Source of the DNA: Gnetum montanum
Taxonomy: Eukaryota > Streptophyta > Gnetopsida > Gnetales > Gnetaceae
DNA: 64,000 nucleotides
Assembly: GCA_015680685.1 (NCBI GenBank)
Contig: MNCI01016193.1
Coordinates: 312,220 to 376,219 of the forward strand
Reading direction: 5' to 3'
Positions within the stretch are counted from its first letter, which is position 1. Each line of letters begins with the position of its first letter. Both the position numbers and the translations under genes were made by a program. Below are positions 46,200 to 58,544 of the stretch, one piece after another. The notes under the pieces were generated by a model. The model was not told the DNA's origin and did not search any database. It worked only from the letters and a program-made list of their open reading frames with translations.

Positions 46200-47874
46200 A
46201 TACTGAAAGTGGACATGCTCTGAAAAGATGTCCAAAGCGTCAGAGTCGCAACACGAAAAATTTCTGATATTATGTTCAAATGGCTGGGAACCTAGCATAG
46301 CGAACTTCTAGACGAATGTTACGAGGCTTCAGAAGAGAGTTTTAGAAATTACAATTTACCTAGACGATTAAAAAAAACAAAAGACATGGAAGCTTTGTGA
46401 AATCTTCTCGTTATTATATTTCGTCTAAATATTTATCCAGGGATGTTAAGAGCAGAGTTATTGCCTTCCCTAAATAAAACATCTAACTTATCCATGTCAC
46501 CTCATTAAATGTCTAACACTGTCGCCTCCTTGCAATCGGAATATCCTTGTACTAACATTGGTAACATTGCACAGAACGGAAATACACGTTGGGCCACATC
46601 TCAAAAATTGTGGTCGAGTAAAACATCTGTTCTGTACGTAATAAGCAGGTGTAGCAAAGTACCCAAGACACGGGAGGATTATAAATAGGATAATGAATAT
46701 CCATTTACCTGATATTAATTCTCGATTGGGAGTTTCAGTTTTCTATGTGCCATAAGCTTATCAGTCTGGTAACCGTAAAAAATGAAAGTCTAGTTACACC
46801 TATTGTCAGCTATACAACGATAACTTGTGGTTAGATGTCAATCACCTTTGATCACCAATTTTTCAGTGTGGAGACGCCTTAGACGATGGGAACACTTTTT
46901 TCCCCGTTCCTGGGGCAAATGTGTGTGTGTTTAAGAGATTGGGTCTTAGCAGATTATGCTTAACGACATCTGATAGGATATAAAGAGAGAACTTGCAATA
47001 TTGCAGATGGGTTGCAGGCTTTCTTTCCTGTTCATTTGATGTCAGCAACATTGACATGTTTTTTCTTTTGGTCATTTAATCATACAGACCTATTTTGCAG
47101 CTCACTTGTACGTCTTGCTTTCTGTTGGGTGGCCCACATAATTGAAGCCCCTTTCCTCCAAGTAAAAAATACCTTGAATTTCAATGTTTAACAGAAAATA
47201 TATAGTTTACAATATAAAATATATACTTTAAAATTTAAATTCCCTAAATATCAAATTTAAGATTTTAAAAGTTCAATCAGAAATCCACAAATATCTTAAA
47301 ACCAAAGATTTTAAATATATCTATGCCTTGTCTAGCCATTTAAACAACTGAAAAATGGAATTGAAATTTCTGTCAGTAAGCACAAACAAACCATAGCAAG
47401 CAATTCAAAATAAAATTTTCTAGGCAGTACGAATAAAAATGTTCATATCAACGAAACTCAAAAAATGGACAGAAAGATTAGCAATTCCAAACATTTCAAT
47501 GTATCCAAATGGGGGAACAATTCAAGGAATCAACATAAGCCTATACATTTTAGCATGCATAGTTAACAACAATGGCAAACATTGACGTGAAGCTTCATTT
47601 GAGTGAGAGAAAGATATCGCTGTTAACTGTTGGAAAATTATCTTCGCAACAGTCAAATACCCAGAACAATAATAAGGCAATGTAGAGAACCAAATCAGAA
47701 TATACTTGTTCAATGTTGTCTGCAATTCCTGCAGAAGCTGCAGGGAAGTTTTAGAATTCCCAACTACTGGATCAACTGTCCTTTACAATCAATAACAGGG
47801 ATCACAACTGCACATTATTATGAATATACAGACTCAAATCATTGTAAATGCTCGAGAGAAAAGAGAAAAAAAAG
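46200..47874. other. Intergenic DNA downstream of the TOL gene
   Basis: No gene recognised. The part nearest 47874 would contain the 3' untranslated region of the minus-strand TOL gene; several A/T-rich stretches could serve as polyadenylation signals but none stands out. Confidence 0.5.
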
Positions 47875-48805
47875 TTATCTGGTTCCTTCTTTTGGAGAGT
47901 TCATTTTGTGAGAATTTGCATCGTTCTTCATGTTTGCGCTTATATTTTTGATATCAATTAGATCATCAAATAGATGATCAGCACTTACATAAGTAGATCT
48001 TTGAGAGGCCGTTGATCTTGGACCTGAAACATTAAAAGATTTTTGTTGCTGAAGAGGACGTGGCGTGCTTGGAAGGTTGAATGATCTCTGTTGCTGAAGT
48101 GCAGGTGTACGAGCAGCAACATTATGTAGCCTCTGTTGTTCAGCACTAGACATGGTCCATGGAGGGGCAGGCACACTTGCTGATGTTGAAGAACTATAAT
48201 ATGGAGATGAAATTGGTATAGGAGCCTGAGATGGCCTGTACCAAGATGTACCTTGTGCAAGATAATTGCTCTGTAAGAAGTTCGCTTGATTGTAAGAATT
48301 GTACTGATACTGCTGTTGAGTTACATAAGGTGAACTGTACTGAGGAGCTTGGAACGATAATGGATTAGAGGAAACTGCAGGTGCATTAGAATTGTTTAAC
48401 GTTGAAACTTGACTGTTCTGCTGATACATATGATTATTTGTGTATGGCTGTTGCAAATGTGTGTTTTCATTATTATAAGTCTGCTGCTGAAACTGATATT
48501 GTAAGTGTTCCTCTGCTGCAGGTGCTGCGGCAACTTGCATTGCATTGCTTGTCATAACAGCAGGTGGGTGGGGGCTTTGAGGTGATATATCACTAATCGT
48601 GCTGTTAGTGAAAAGATCAAGTAACGCTTCCTCATGTTTAGAATAGCTCGAAACTGGCACTATCTGCAGCTCATTGGATTTTGCATCATCTTCAGTTACG
48701 TCATACGGTGCAGACACTACTATCTGATTCATGTAAGACTCGTGGTCACCAGCTATGCTTCTTTCTTCAGATGCATCTGATTTAGACATTGGTGATCGCA
48801 AATTC
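47875..48805 (-). CDS. TOL: TOL exon 9 (residues 319-628) and stop
   Basis: Acceptor TTGGCAG|GA. One long coding exon for the disordered Gln/Asn/Tyr/Ser/Pro-rich tail, with LLDLF and LFDDL motifs. The stop codon is at 47877-47875. Confidence 0.93.
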
Positions 48806-51800
48806 CTGCCAAATCAACAAAATTAGAAACCCCAACATTCCATTCATAGGAATGCTATGGCAATGCCATCTACAGTTCAAGCTAAAATACAATGCTTGTG
48901 TAAATTACCTCTTTGCCAACTGTGAAAAATCATCTTCACCTTCATCATCTTCATTTTCTTTGCCAGACAATTGAGATTCAGGTGGCTTACTACTCTCAGG
49001 TTGAGGCTCAAGTGGAACAGGAATCCCAGAATGAGGCTCCACTGGCAAAGGGCTCCCTGAAGCTATTGCATCATGTTTTGCGAGCAAGAATTGTAGCTCA
49101 TCATTTAACAGAAGGGCTTGACGAAGAAGTTCTTCATCTCTACCACAAGAAAAGAGCAAATCTACCAATGAAGTTTGCACTGAAATGGCTAATTGAGAAA
49201 CAATGAAGGCTATGGGTTTAGAAAATGGTATTAATGTATAAGCTTATTTAAGCATACGTTACCTCAACTCTTTTGAGATTGAAAGGAACGAGAAACGGGT
49301 GGACATTAGTGAGAGAGATCGCTTGAAACCTTTCAAACGAACATATTTTTATATAATTGTAAAGTTTAAGAAACAGTTACCGTGAAGGTGAAAAAGGCAA
49401 AGCAATTATGGTAAAAATTGTATGTGTGACCTATATATAACAAAATTAAAGATTGAGCATTACTATATCTTTTTAAAATATTTTCTATTGTAATTGATAA
49501 ATTAACAAAGAAAATACAAGATGAAATCCCCTGGTGTATGCTATTTGGAAACGATATTGTGTTGGTGGATACCACTCTAGAAAATATTGCTTCTAAAATA
49601 GAAAAATAGAAGCATGCTTTAGAATCAAAAGGCTTAAAAGTTAGTACAAGTAAGATAGAATATATGGAATGCGATTTCAATAAAAACATAATCCAAGGTT
49701 AAATACAAGTTACAATTCAAGGCCAAAAAGTCCCTCACTGCAAACAGTTCCATTATCTAGGATCAATGCTCCAATCGGATGGCAAATTCCATAAGAAATA
49801 GGATTTAGACCGGATGATCAAAATGTAAACAGGCTAGTGGTCTAATGGACGATAAAAAAATTCCAATAAAACTAAAAGGAAAATTTTACAAGAGAATAAT
49901 CAGTCTTACTATCTTGTATGGTGTTGAACACTGGACAGTACAAAAAAGGCATGAACAATAAATCAATCTCGTAGAAATACGAATGCTTAGACAGATGTTA
50001 ATTGTTACAAAAGATAAATTGCATAATACACACATTAAGGGAAGGCTTGGAGTGGCTTCTATTTCAAATAGACTACAAGAATAGCATATAAGATGGTTTG
50101 GATATATGTAAAGATCAGATAATGAACCTATTAAAAATGTTACTGCATCACTCTTTTAAGAAAGCCACAGAAAAGAAAACTAAAAAAAGACACAGGTTAA
50201 AAATAATTAAAAATGACCTCATTTTATTGGAACAAGGCTAAGATGATGATGATGCCTATATCTTTTTACATTAATGATTTGTTCCATAAGGTTTAAGGTT
50301 GTCGTATATCATAACAATTCATGACTTTGAAGTAACTAGCTTTATTTCATGAAATTCTTGCCAAACAAGATCATCAAGGGAAATGCTGTAAACGAAGCTC
50401 CATGTCGTAGAATGTTGTGGAAAAACTCCATATCAATTTTTGGTTCTTTATCGTAGTTGCAGCATTCTCTATACCATGCTTGTTAGGATGGTGAAACTAT
50501 CATATTCTAGCATTATCATTATTACAAGCGCTGATGCTAGAGAGGTTTTCAACTACAAGAGGGATTCCAATTTTAACCTTTACAAAGAAAATTTCAGAAA
50601 CACTACATAGAAACTGCAAGCGGTTATATGGACAAAATGTATAATGTAAGTTATTGTATTAACATTTTTCTCAAATAAAAAAGGTATACGTTACTCACAA
50701 TGTTGATGAAATGAGCTTCACATTTCTCCTTTGAAACGTACGGCATTGTTCGACAAGATCTACTATAACTTCATCCTTCACAGACTGCATCAAAGGCATC
50801 AATGTAAGTTCAACTATGTCAATTTATGTTTTCTCGAGAGATCATGATTGAAGGTCATTGAAGAAATGATTCAAGTGGAATTCTTAAAATATAAACCACA
50901 AAACTGTTAACCTGCTTGTCATCTGGATTTACAGCTCGAAGCATTTCAGCAAGTAGTTCTGCAACTCCATGAGCAGCCTTCACATCTGACAAGCTGAAAT
51001 ACAAATTCATTGTAATCATAAAATAAGTAATAATCAGGTTAAATTAAAAATTTAGCATTTGATAAATAATAAGTTATTCAATCATAATAAGAGACTTTAT
51101 AACCAATACCTCATTTCTGCTTCAGATGCCATCGCTTCATCAAGTGTTAAAGCATTGTTTCGTGGTGATCCATACACTTCTTCTGACTGATGAAACTGCC
51201 TTGTTGCAGGGGGAGTAAATATTGGGGGAGTGTCAGCTGCACGTCTTGGGAACTGTACCCCAGAACGCTGCATGAAAAATAACAGTATATATAACTCAAA
51301 ATTTTATTTTATTTTATCTTAGTTTTTGAAATAGCAATGGTAACGGTTTTAAAATCTGAATTATTAAACCAAGAATGATAACAATCAATATCATGTAAAA
51401 TAGATATGAATTTCTTATAAGTTTTAATAATGGAAGATATGAATGTACATCATAATTATTGACAAACAAGCATATCATTTTAGTATTTATTTAAAAATTT
51501 AAAAAATCAGAAAAAAAAAAAAGAATTTCTGAATTCTGCTTCTTACAAGAAATCACAATTCCTACAGAATCAAAAAATAAACTAGCTCATGTAGAAGTAA
51601 TTCCTGTAGAATCATAAATCAAATGTAACTTGAATACTCATTTCTAAATTGCATTTGTGGATAAACGGTATGCATCATTCTTTTTTGTCTTTAAAAATAA
51701 ATAAATAAACATGTCTGCCACATGTAAGAACCATTAAAAAGATCAGTACGTGCCTTATATTCAGTTGACAGTCTTGGTATAGAAAACACACATGCATCCA

Positions 51801-54800
51801 TGTTTGGAGGTAAGAGAGATATACTGATTTCAAGTCAATTTAAGAGCTAATCAACTACTTATATAGGTAAAACATGTGATCCCTGACCCAGAAAGCCCTT
51901 AATAAATGCCATCAATGATTTATTAATTGCTTTATATTGACTTCAAGTAAGACATCAATAAAAAAAGGTAACAAGATGTGAAAGATCATTAACAATTGCA
52001 TCATTAATAAGGTCCACATGTCCGTCATTTTTTCCCTCGGTACAAAACATAAGAAATATTCATATCTTAATAATATAATGTCAATCAATGTTGCAACGCT
52101 CGTCAGCATTTGATCACAAATCGTTTGAGATACAGCCTTAGTTTCAAAATATAACCTACAAAAAGGTATTTCGAAAATTGCTTCAAAAACACATTATTAA
52201 TATTTTTTTAATGAACAGAAAATTATACCAAACTCAAGCAAAAATTTATGATAAAATTTTATAAAAAATTTTAGCATGCAAAATTACATGATGTATACTA
52301 AGATTTTCATGCCTCTAAAAACCACTTACTCGTAGCTCCTCATAAGCCCAATAATATTGTGGATACTTTCCACCTGGACCCCCAAAAGCTTCTTGCCAAG
52401 AATCCAGCAAGACAAGAATCTTGTCTCTGACTTGCATATCTGTCTGAGAAAAATAAGTAATAACAAAGGTGAATTCTAAATAAAGAAATTTTGGTTGCGA
52501 GGTAAAACTGTGGCTAAATTCTGAATTCTCATATGTTTAAAACAAAAATCAACAATTTTATCGTCTGAGAAGTAAGTTAACATGTAAAGAAGAAAAACAG
52601 TTGAATATTCAAGTCAAGAAATTTATGAACAACAGGTCATCATCTTGGTGTCTTTATCCTATTAACAAGGACAACCTTGTCAAGGTACACAAAGGATTTG
52701 ATCATGAACAACAGTTCATTAATAAGGAAGTGTGTTTACTGAAGAAAAACAGCATGAGAAGCTATAAATTTAAAAGTTGCATCCGCTATATTCAATGATT
52801 TTGATGAGACAAAAATAATATATTATTACAATATTAAAAGTGTCCAACAAAGCTGTAAGCTAAGTCATAGATAGCATCCACTTATTAACTTTAAAAGCAA
52901 TAGAAAAAACTTTTAAAACCTAGGGATTTATTGAACAGCATTCAGTTTTACATTTTCTGTATGTCTCAAAATACTTTGTTAGGATTAGACCTGTGACCTG
53001 TATGAAGCAAGTAAGTCTAATCAACAAGCTGTATCATGTGGATGTCAATATACGGTACGGTGAATCAGCAAGACATCACTTTATAAATTAGAAAAACAAC
53101 ATTGTACCATAAAAGTAATCAAAAGTTGAAACCACTCACCTGACCTTCTAAAGCAAAAGTTTGAAAAGTAAAAAGCAATTGTGATTCAAAGCTGCAGTTT
53201 GTTTTCTTAAAACAAAACGACCATATAAAAATCAGGAAACATTTGAAGATAAAAACAAACCTTTTTCTTTACAATTTTCACCATCTCCGGTAGAATGTCC
53301 CTTTCAGCAACTAAAAAATGTACCATCTCCCCACAATTTTTAATCATAGTTTCCAAAAGCTGTAAAAAAAATGTTAAATGTTAGAAAAAAACGTTATTAT
53401 ATTACATAGGCTGTAAAGTTGATAATTTATTATTTCCAGAGTTAAACAGAATTAGTTGATGGCACATCATCTTAATAAATAGGACAACCAGCGCAGGAGT
53501 TGTCACAGAAACAGTCGATCGTTTACCCACACAAGAAGAAGAAAAAAACCTGAATACATAAACATTTGATTGAATGTAGAATTAAAATGTCAAAGTCAAC
53601 AGCATGTAAACACGTAAATGTATGAAGAACAAATGATAACAGTTCTAAAAATTGTTTCATGTTTACATGCTGTTGACTTTGACATTTTAATTCTACATTT
53701 GAGCAAATGTTTATGGATTCAGTTTTTTTCTTATTTCATGTAAACAACAGAAGTAGCAAGGACTGACATCTGCAAATACAGTATGAAAAGCATCACTTGT
53801 TTGAAAGAAAAATTCTAAAATAGTTGCATCTGCAAAACACAAACACATTTTGCAGAGATATGGAAATCTCAATATACCCTATATGTTTATTACAGGTCAT
53901 CACAAAATCATCCTTATCATCCTAGCTTTATCATGGTGGCAAAATATGGGATTGGCTACATAAGTAATCTGTCATCATTCTTTCTACTAAAAGCTAAATC
54001 CTTATCAGCAATTTCTTCATATCATTTTTAACCAATTTTTCCCATGTCTTTTTTAATCTTCCTTTCAGCAACTCGCCAAGAATTGTGATGGAATAAACTT
54101 TTTTAATAGGTTCATTATCCAATCTTCTTTGACTATATTCAAAGCATCTAAGAGACCATTCTTATCTTTAATAAAAGCCACTCCAAACCTCCATTTCATA
54201 TTGTAATCTGCAATTTAGCTTTTCTTGTAACATTCAGCATCCATCAAAATATTTGCATTTCTATCAAGCTAATTTGTTGTTTATGCCTCATTTTTATAGA
54301 CCAACATTTGGCACCATAAAAGTTGCAGACCTAATTACTATTTTTAAAAATTTTCCCTTTAGTTTGACAGGGATTCTTTTGAGCATCCTATCTGAATCCA
54401 TCCTTATCAATTTCACCTCTAATTAGAGCATTGATCTTAGGTAGTCATACTATTTACAATGAAAGAATTCTGGCTTTGAATTATTACTTTTATTCCTCCA
54501 TCATTTATACTTTTATTGAAACTACAATTCCATGTATTTTGGCTTACTTCTAATTTTAAAGCTTTCTAATTCTAGAGCATATCTTCGTTTTTCAACTTTA
54601 GAAGCAATATTTGCTTGAGATGTATCAACCAACACAATATCATCTGCAAACGGCATTCATCAATAATTTCATCCTGTACTTCCATAGTTAATTCATCCAC
54701 ACACCAAGGGATTTTCTTTGGTCAAATTGCCTACTGCAAATGCAAATTCTGGAAAATTAGGTTTTATTTTCAATGTCACCATATGCCATATGCATAATTA

Positions 54801-56525
54801 GTCACCAGTGCTAGCTGGAACCATGCTAGTATGAAATTGTTTTTAAGAAAACAACAGTTTTAGATCAAAAAATTAACATTGAAAATACATAACGATACAG
54901 CAAGTGTGCATTTCTTGAAAGTCTGTGACAAAATAACCTAATAAGATGCAGTTTGGCTTTAAGACCTCTTTTTACAAGGGCCTGCATTTGTAAAGGATTT
55001 TAAAGAACCGTTCCACTGCCACCAGACGATAAGATGCGGTCCATAAATCTGTATGTTTGGCACAATATCAGCTGTATGTTTGGCACAATATCAGCTGTAA
55101 GGTAGAACAAGATCAATCCTTCATGATGAGCCAAGCCTCATTTGATCTGATCTAGCACACCTAAAATTAAGAAAACCATTATTGTGTCTTTTTAAGAAGA
55201 ACTTTTCATAGAATCTATTTCCAGCTACAGTTAAGGGATACATTTAGCCCCACTAGCTCAAACTTCCGCATGGTGTGTACATAGCCTCCCCCTGAAATAG
55301 TGGTATCTGCTAAAACATGCAAAGAAATACCAGATATGCAACAAGAAAATGTTTGTTACAGTTACAAGGTCTGATGTGTACATCAAAATTGGGAAGGATT
55401 TTGATATCACATGACTGTAATATAGTAAGGTGCTTATTTCTCAAGTTGTAAGGCCTGGGGTTGAACCTGGGCATAGCAACTTGAAAGAGGTTAGGCTTTT
55501 GCTCATCCACCAACCCTCCCAGGACCAGATTTGGTGGGATAAGCATTGAGCTTCTCTTTATGATTGTTATAGTCATTTAAAATCATGAATGAAACATGCA
55601 ACCATGCATCGTTGTTTTAATAAGTAGAATTAAAATAAGAGAATGGGCGCATGTAAATGTGCATCACCAAATAAATCTGTGATTCTTTTGCAACAAGACA
55701 TGCTGTTATTTGAAGTGAACAGATTTTCATAAAAAATGTGTTAATGTTTTGATTTAAAATTCATAAATACTGCCAGTCATTGTCAAACCTTCAAATAGAA
55801 CTGTTAGCGTCAACACGTTGCTGTAATCAGTCCACAAGAAATAAGGCCAAAATAATAGATAATCATTATGATACTCACAATCAAAGCCAACAATTGAACT
55901 CTGGGGCTTCTATGCCCAATGCGTTTCTTCACTGCCTTTACTGCTTCTTTCGCTTGCCTGTTACATCGCCCAAAATGCAAAATCAGTTGAACAAATATCA
56001 ACAAATATTATTACCTTTTGAAAGTTTAAAAAGCATAAAAATTAATCAATTAATTATCTGTCAGTTAATCCAAACTAGGAGCCCAATTTTTTCAACCCGC
56101 ACGCCGGAGTCAACAATTGACTTACGTTTTATTATATTTTGATGTTGTTCAAACGTTCTATCGTACCAAACAATTGACCTACACCGATGGCTCTAATCCG
56201 TATCTAAATTCGCTAATTAAGCATGATAATTCAAGTGAACTGAATCATCGCCATCGTCAATATCACCAGCTCTCCTAAAGCCAAATTATCTACGCACCCC
56301 CGAACCAAAACATCGAAACAAAATCCAAAAACATATCTACAAACAACCAAAACATAAATCCTAAACAGAATTTGCAAAAGCAGAATAAATCAAATAGCAC
56401 AGAGACAACAGAACTGACCCTCCATCGGTATTAATAATATCGCAAATTTCAAGATTCATGGTCCAATCCGGTCTGAGAAGCAGGTCGCTGGTGGCCTTAT
56501 CAACAAGCACGGAGGGCGATCCCAT
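47875..56525 (-). CDS. TOL: TOM1-like (TOL) protein with VHS and GAT domains, nine exons
   Basis: Exons on the minus strand: 56525-56419, 55957-55879, 53359-53261, 52443-52330, 51267-51110, 50993-50912, 50784-50699, 49139-48909, 48805-47875. All introns are GT-AG and the joined frame of 1887 bases is open, giving 628 residues. The start is fixed by an in-frame TGA just upstream and the context GGCCATGG. Residues about 6-137 form a VHS domain ([55 protein letters not shown]). Residues about 175-255 form a GAT domain ([44 protein letters not shown]). The tail is acidic then Gln/Ser/Tyr/Pro-rich, with LLDLF at 380-384 and LFDDL at 597-601, seen near the ends of TOLs. In plants TOLs bind ubiquitinated membrane cargo and pass it to ESCRT for vacuolar degradation. 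The paralogue cannot be named. Confidence 0.93.
48909..49139 (-). CDS. TOL: TOL exon 8 (residues 242-318)
   Basis: Acceptor GGTAG|AG, donor GAG|GTAATT. Third GAT helix ([15 protein letters not shown]), then a Pro/Glu/Ser stretch and an acidic run [10 protein letters not shown]. Confidence 0.92.
49470..50255 (+). mobile_element. LINE (non-LTR) reverse transcriptase remnant in TOL intron 7
   Basis: The plus strand, antisense to the host gene, reads [44 protein letters not shown] and [12 protein letters not shown], the later RT blocks of plant LINEs. The catalytic FADD box is FGND here. Stops and frameshifts are frequent. The copy ends in gctaagatgatgatgatg near 50238-50256, a LINE-like simple-repeat tail. 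5' truncation is typical of LINE insertion. Confidence 0.85.
50699..50784 (-). CDS. TOL: TOL exon 7 (residues 214-241)
   Basis: Acceptor GATGCAG|TC, donor ATT|GTGAGT. Second GAT helix, [19 protein letters not shown]. Confidence 0.92.
50912..50993 (-). CDS. TOL: TOL exon 6 (residues 186-213)
   Basis: Acceptor TTTCAG|CT, donor CAG|GTTAAC. First GAT helix, [19 protein letters not shown]. Confidence 0.92.
51110..51267 (-). CDS. TOL: TOL exon 5 (residues 134-185)
   Basis: Acceptor ATGCAG|CG, donor GAG|GTATTG. Covers the end of VHS ([10 protein letters not shown]) and the Pro/Thr-rich linker to GAT. Confidence 0.92.
52330..52443 (-). CDS. TOL: TOL exon 4 (residues 96-133)
   Basis: Acceptor TTCTCAG|AC, donor CGA|GTAAGT. 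Encodes [20 protein letters not shown], the most conserved VHS block. An alternative acceptor four bases on would break the frame. Confidence 0.93.
53261..53359 (-). CDS. TOL: TOL exon 3 (residues 63-95)
   Basis: Acceptor TTTACAG|CT, donor AAG|GTTTGT. Encodes [20 protein letters not shown] of VHS. Confidence 0.93.
53538..53732. repeat. Long inverted repeat (about 72-bp arms) in TOL intron 2
   Basis: Arm 1 (53538-53611) and arm 2 (53661-53732) are reverse complements with only a few mismatches and indels; the loop is 49 bases (53612-53660). The inner arms pair gcatgtaaac with gtttacatgc; the outer arms pair aagaaaaaaac with gtttttttctt. No transposase or known terminal motif. Confidence 0.9.
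53885..54800 (-). mobile_element. LINE reverse transcriptase remnant in TOL intron 2
   Basis: The minus strand, same direction as the host gene, reads [11 protein letters not shown], then [19 protein letters not shown] with the FADD box (54650-54639). Downstream is a degenerate [19 protein letters not shown], matching the LINE block after RT (YGAECW). It ends in a degenerate GAT-type tail near 53885-53925. Stops and indels show that it is dead. It differs in detail from the intron 7 copy, so the two are separate insertions. Confidence 0.82.
55050..55098. repeat. 24-bp tandem duplication in TOL intron 2
   Basis: gtatgtttggcacaatatca plus gct occurs twice in immediate succession. Confidence 0.9.
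55879..55957 (-). CDS. TOL: TOL exon 2 (residues 36-62)
   Basis: Acceptor ACAG|GC, donor ATT|GTGAGT. Encodes [18 protein letters not shown] of the VHS domain, with one base completing the codon of residue 36. Confidence 0.93.
56419..56525 (-). CDS. TOL: TOL exon 1 (residues 1-36)
   Basis: Start codon at 56525-56523; an in-frame TGA lies at 56537-56535. Donor GG|GTCAGT. It encodes the first VHS helices with VDKATSDLL. Confidence 0.93.
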
Positions 56526-57909
56526 GGCCACGGCTCAATTCCGAAAATCCTGAATTCTTTATGGCAAAATCGCAGGCTCAAAGGAGACCTTCCGGCAAGC
56601 AAAAGCTGCTCAAAGATTGCGGACGTTGCCCTATTTGCCAACAAAAAACAAGCACACAACAAAAGCTGACAATATCTGGTGGAAGCAAATTGCACTTGTG
56701 ATCAGGGATTGCAGAAAGAAATTTCTCGTCAACAAGCAGCAGCAGCAGCAGAAGAAGAAGAAAAAACGGGCGCGGAACACAGTGGAAAGAGGATGAGGAG
56801 AATTGATTGCTCAATTGTGGTGGTAAGGTCAAGATTGGAATATGCTGCGCTGTTGCTGTGGGCCATGGCCGCCAAAGGGGTCAACCTGCATAATTCGCTC
56901 TGAAAATTCCAACTCCAACAACGCCTTCGTCTTTGTCTTTTTTTCTTCTTGTTTTTTCAATTTCTTCCAGAAGCACTTTTTTCTTCTTCTGCGACGGCTA
57001 AATTTAGCAGCTCAACTGTGTTGTAGCTCTTAGCGTGCATCACGTCGCTATCCGTGTATGTGTTGAAAACCTTGTTCCTGGTCTTGATTTCACTTGTCTG
57101 GAAATATTTGAGGATGATCATGCGCCCTGATTTGATTTTCTGCGACCCGGTTTTGTTTAAACAGGTTTTTTTTGTATTTGTTGCGGGCGGTTTTGAAAAT
57201 TGTTTTTATTTTGCTTTCGTCGCCTTGCGCAACTACCACAGTTTCTAGTTGCTTTGCCCAGCTTGATTGAACATGGATGATTTATCGTCTTGGGAGTAGT
57301 GATTGAGATGGCTGAGTTTGTTATGATTTGCAGATTCGTTTTTTATTGGAAGAACTTGTGAAATTGTTGTGATGGATCGGATTTTCCTTTTTCTTTGATA
57401 AGAGGTATGGTGGGCCCGTGTTGAGCCTGGGCCTTTGTTGGGCCCACGGATTTGCACTAGCACTACAGCCTAGACTTGGATAGATTCTATTCTTTTTATG
57501 GTGTTGGCTCGGTAGCCGTGCTCCACGTTACATGTTTAGGTTTTGTGGTAGACCATCACAGGAGACTTTTTAAAAAGCAATTTACAAGTTTGACGTGCAA
57601 TGAATATGGTAAAAATAAGGGTACGTAAATTCTAGGTATATGTTTTTTTTTTTTTTTATGTTTTGTATAGGTCTTCATGCGTGTGACGAGATCGTTATTC
57701 ATGGAAGGACAATGTAAATATACTGGTGAGTTGATAGTAAGTTTGTGATTGTTGTCTTCCCACTTAGAGTTAGCAAGGTGCAAAATGCATGGGTTAGCTC
57801 TTAGTTAGGTATATGATAAAATAATGTTGGTTTGCTTGAAGTATGCTAAGTATATACACGGTGAAAATGAATGTCTATTCTATTTCTAAGTAATGAAACA
57901 TTTTTATAT
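56526..57909 (-). promoter_or_regulatory. TOL 5' leader and upstream region
   Basis: Upstream of the start codon the minus strand is pyrimidine-rich, with CTG and CTT triplet runs at about 56760-56738, as often seen in plant 5' leaders. G+C is higher than in the surrounding DNA up to about 57200. At 57412-57450, about 0.9 kb upstream, three TGGGCC/GGCCCA motifs cluster (gtgggcccg, ctgggcc, tgggcccac), the core of site II (TCP-factor) elements. No TATA box stands out. Promoter role is inferred from position. Confidence 0.4.
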
Positions 57910-58544
57910 TGATGACTAATATTGTAACCTAACATGCATCATGGTAGATACAATGTAGTGGGCCATGGTTATGCCTATAAATACAAGTCCACCATCCTCT
58001 TGAAAATAAGTTTGAGTTAACACTTAGTGAAATTCTTGTAGTTTGTTTTCTTGAAGTTAGAGTTAATTGTGAATGTCCACAATGTGGTGAATTACAATTG
58101 TACAAAATCTTTATTCGAGCTGATTATTCCTAGACATAATTCATGAACAACAATAAAGATCAATATCGTTTTTCATCATTGCAACATATCACTTAGAATA
58201 GATTTACTTTTGCATGTTGTTTACTTTTACTAAATCATTTACATTTCCTAAGTTATTTACTATTCCAAAGCTTATTAGTAAAGCAATATGAGTACGACTA
58301 GTTTTGAGCATAAAGTTTAATTGTTTGGTAACCTAGTAATGACATTACTTAATTAGCTTAGTAGTAAAGTTAGTTGGTAATCCCTATAATAGGTTCATTA
58401 TTCTAGGATATGTACGAAAGACGAGAATAGATACTTATCATCATAGGATAGATTAGGTTTACATTTTAATTGTACTTAGAGATAGAAATTATATTCATTT
58501 TCATCATGTTTACACTTAGCATACTTAAAGCCAATCAACATCAT
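57910..58544 (+). repeat. Truncated older LTR of a related family
   Basis: From tgatgactaat the stretch shows LTR layout like E1-E4: cctataaatacaagtcc (TATA) near 57975, ctttattcgagc then acaataaagatca (AATAAA), and ggtaacctagtaatgacatt, matching the ggtaacccagtaacgatt block of E1-E3. It breaks off at 58544, where the E4 LTR begins, so E4 appears to be inserted into it. Confidence 0.7.

Noticed and set aside
47985-48260. 91-codon minus-strand frame within TOL exon 9
   Set aside because: It is an alternate-frame shadow of the real coding exon, which continues the TOL frame from exon 8.
56679-56903. 74-codon plus-strand frame opposite the TOL leader
   Set aside because: It arises from triplet repeats in the TOL 5' leader read on the other strand; no conserved domain and no splice or start support.
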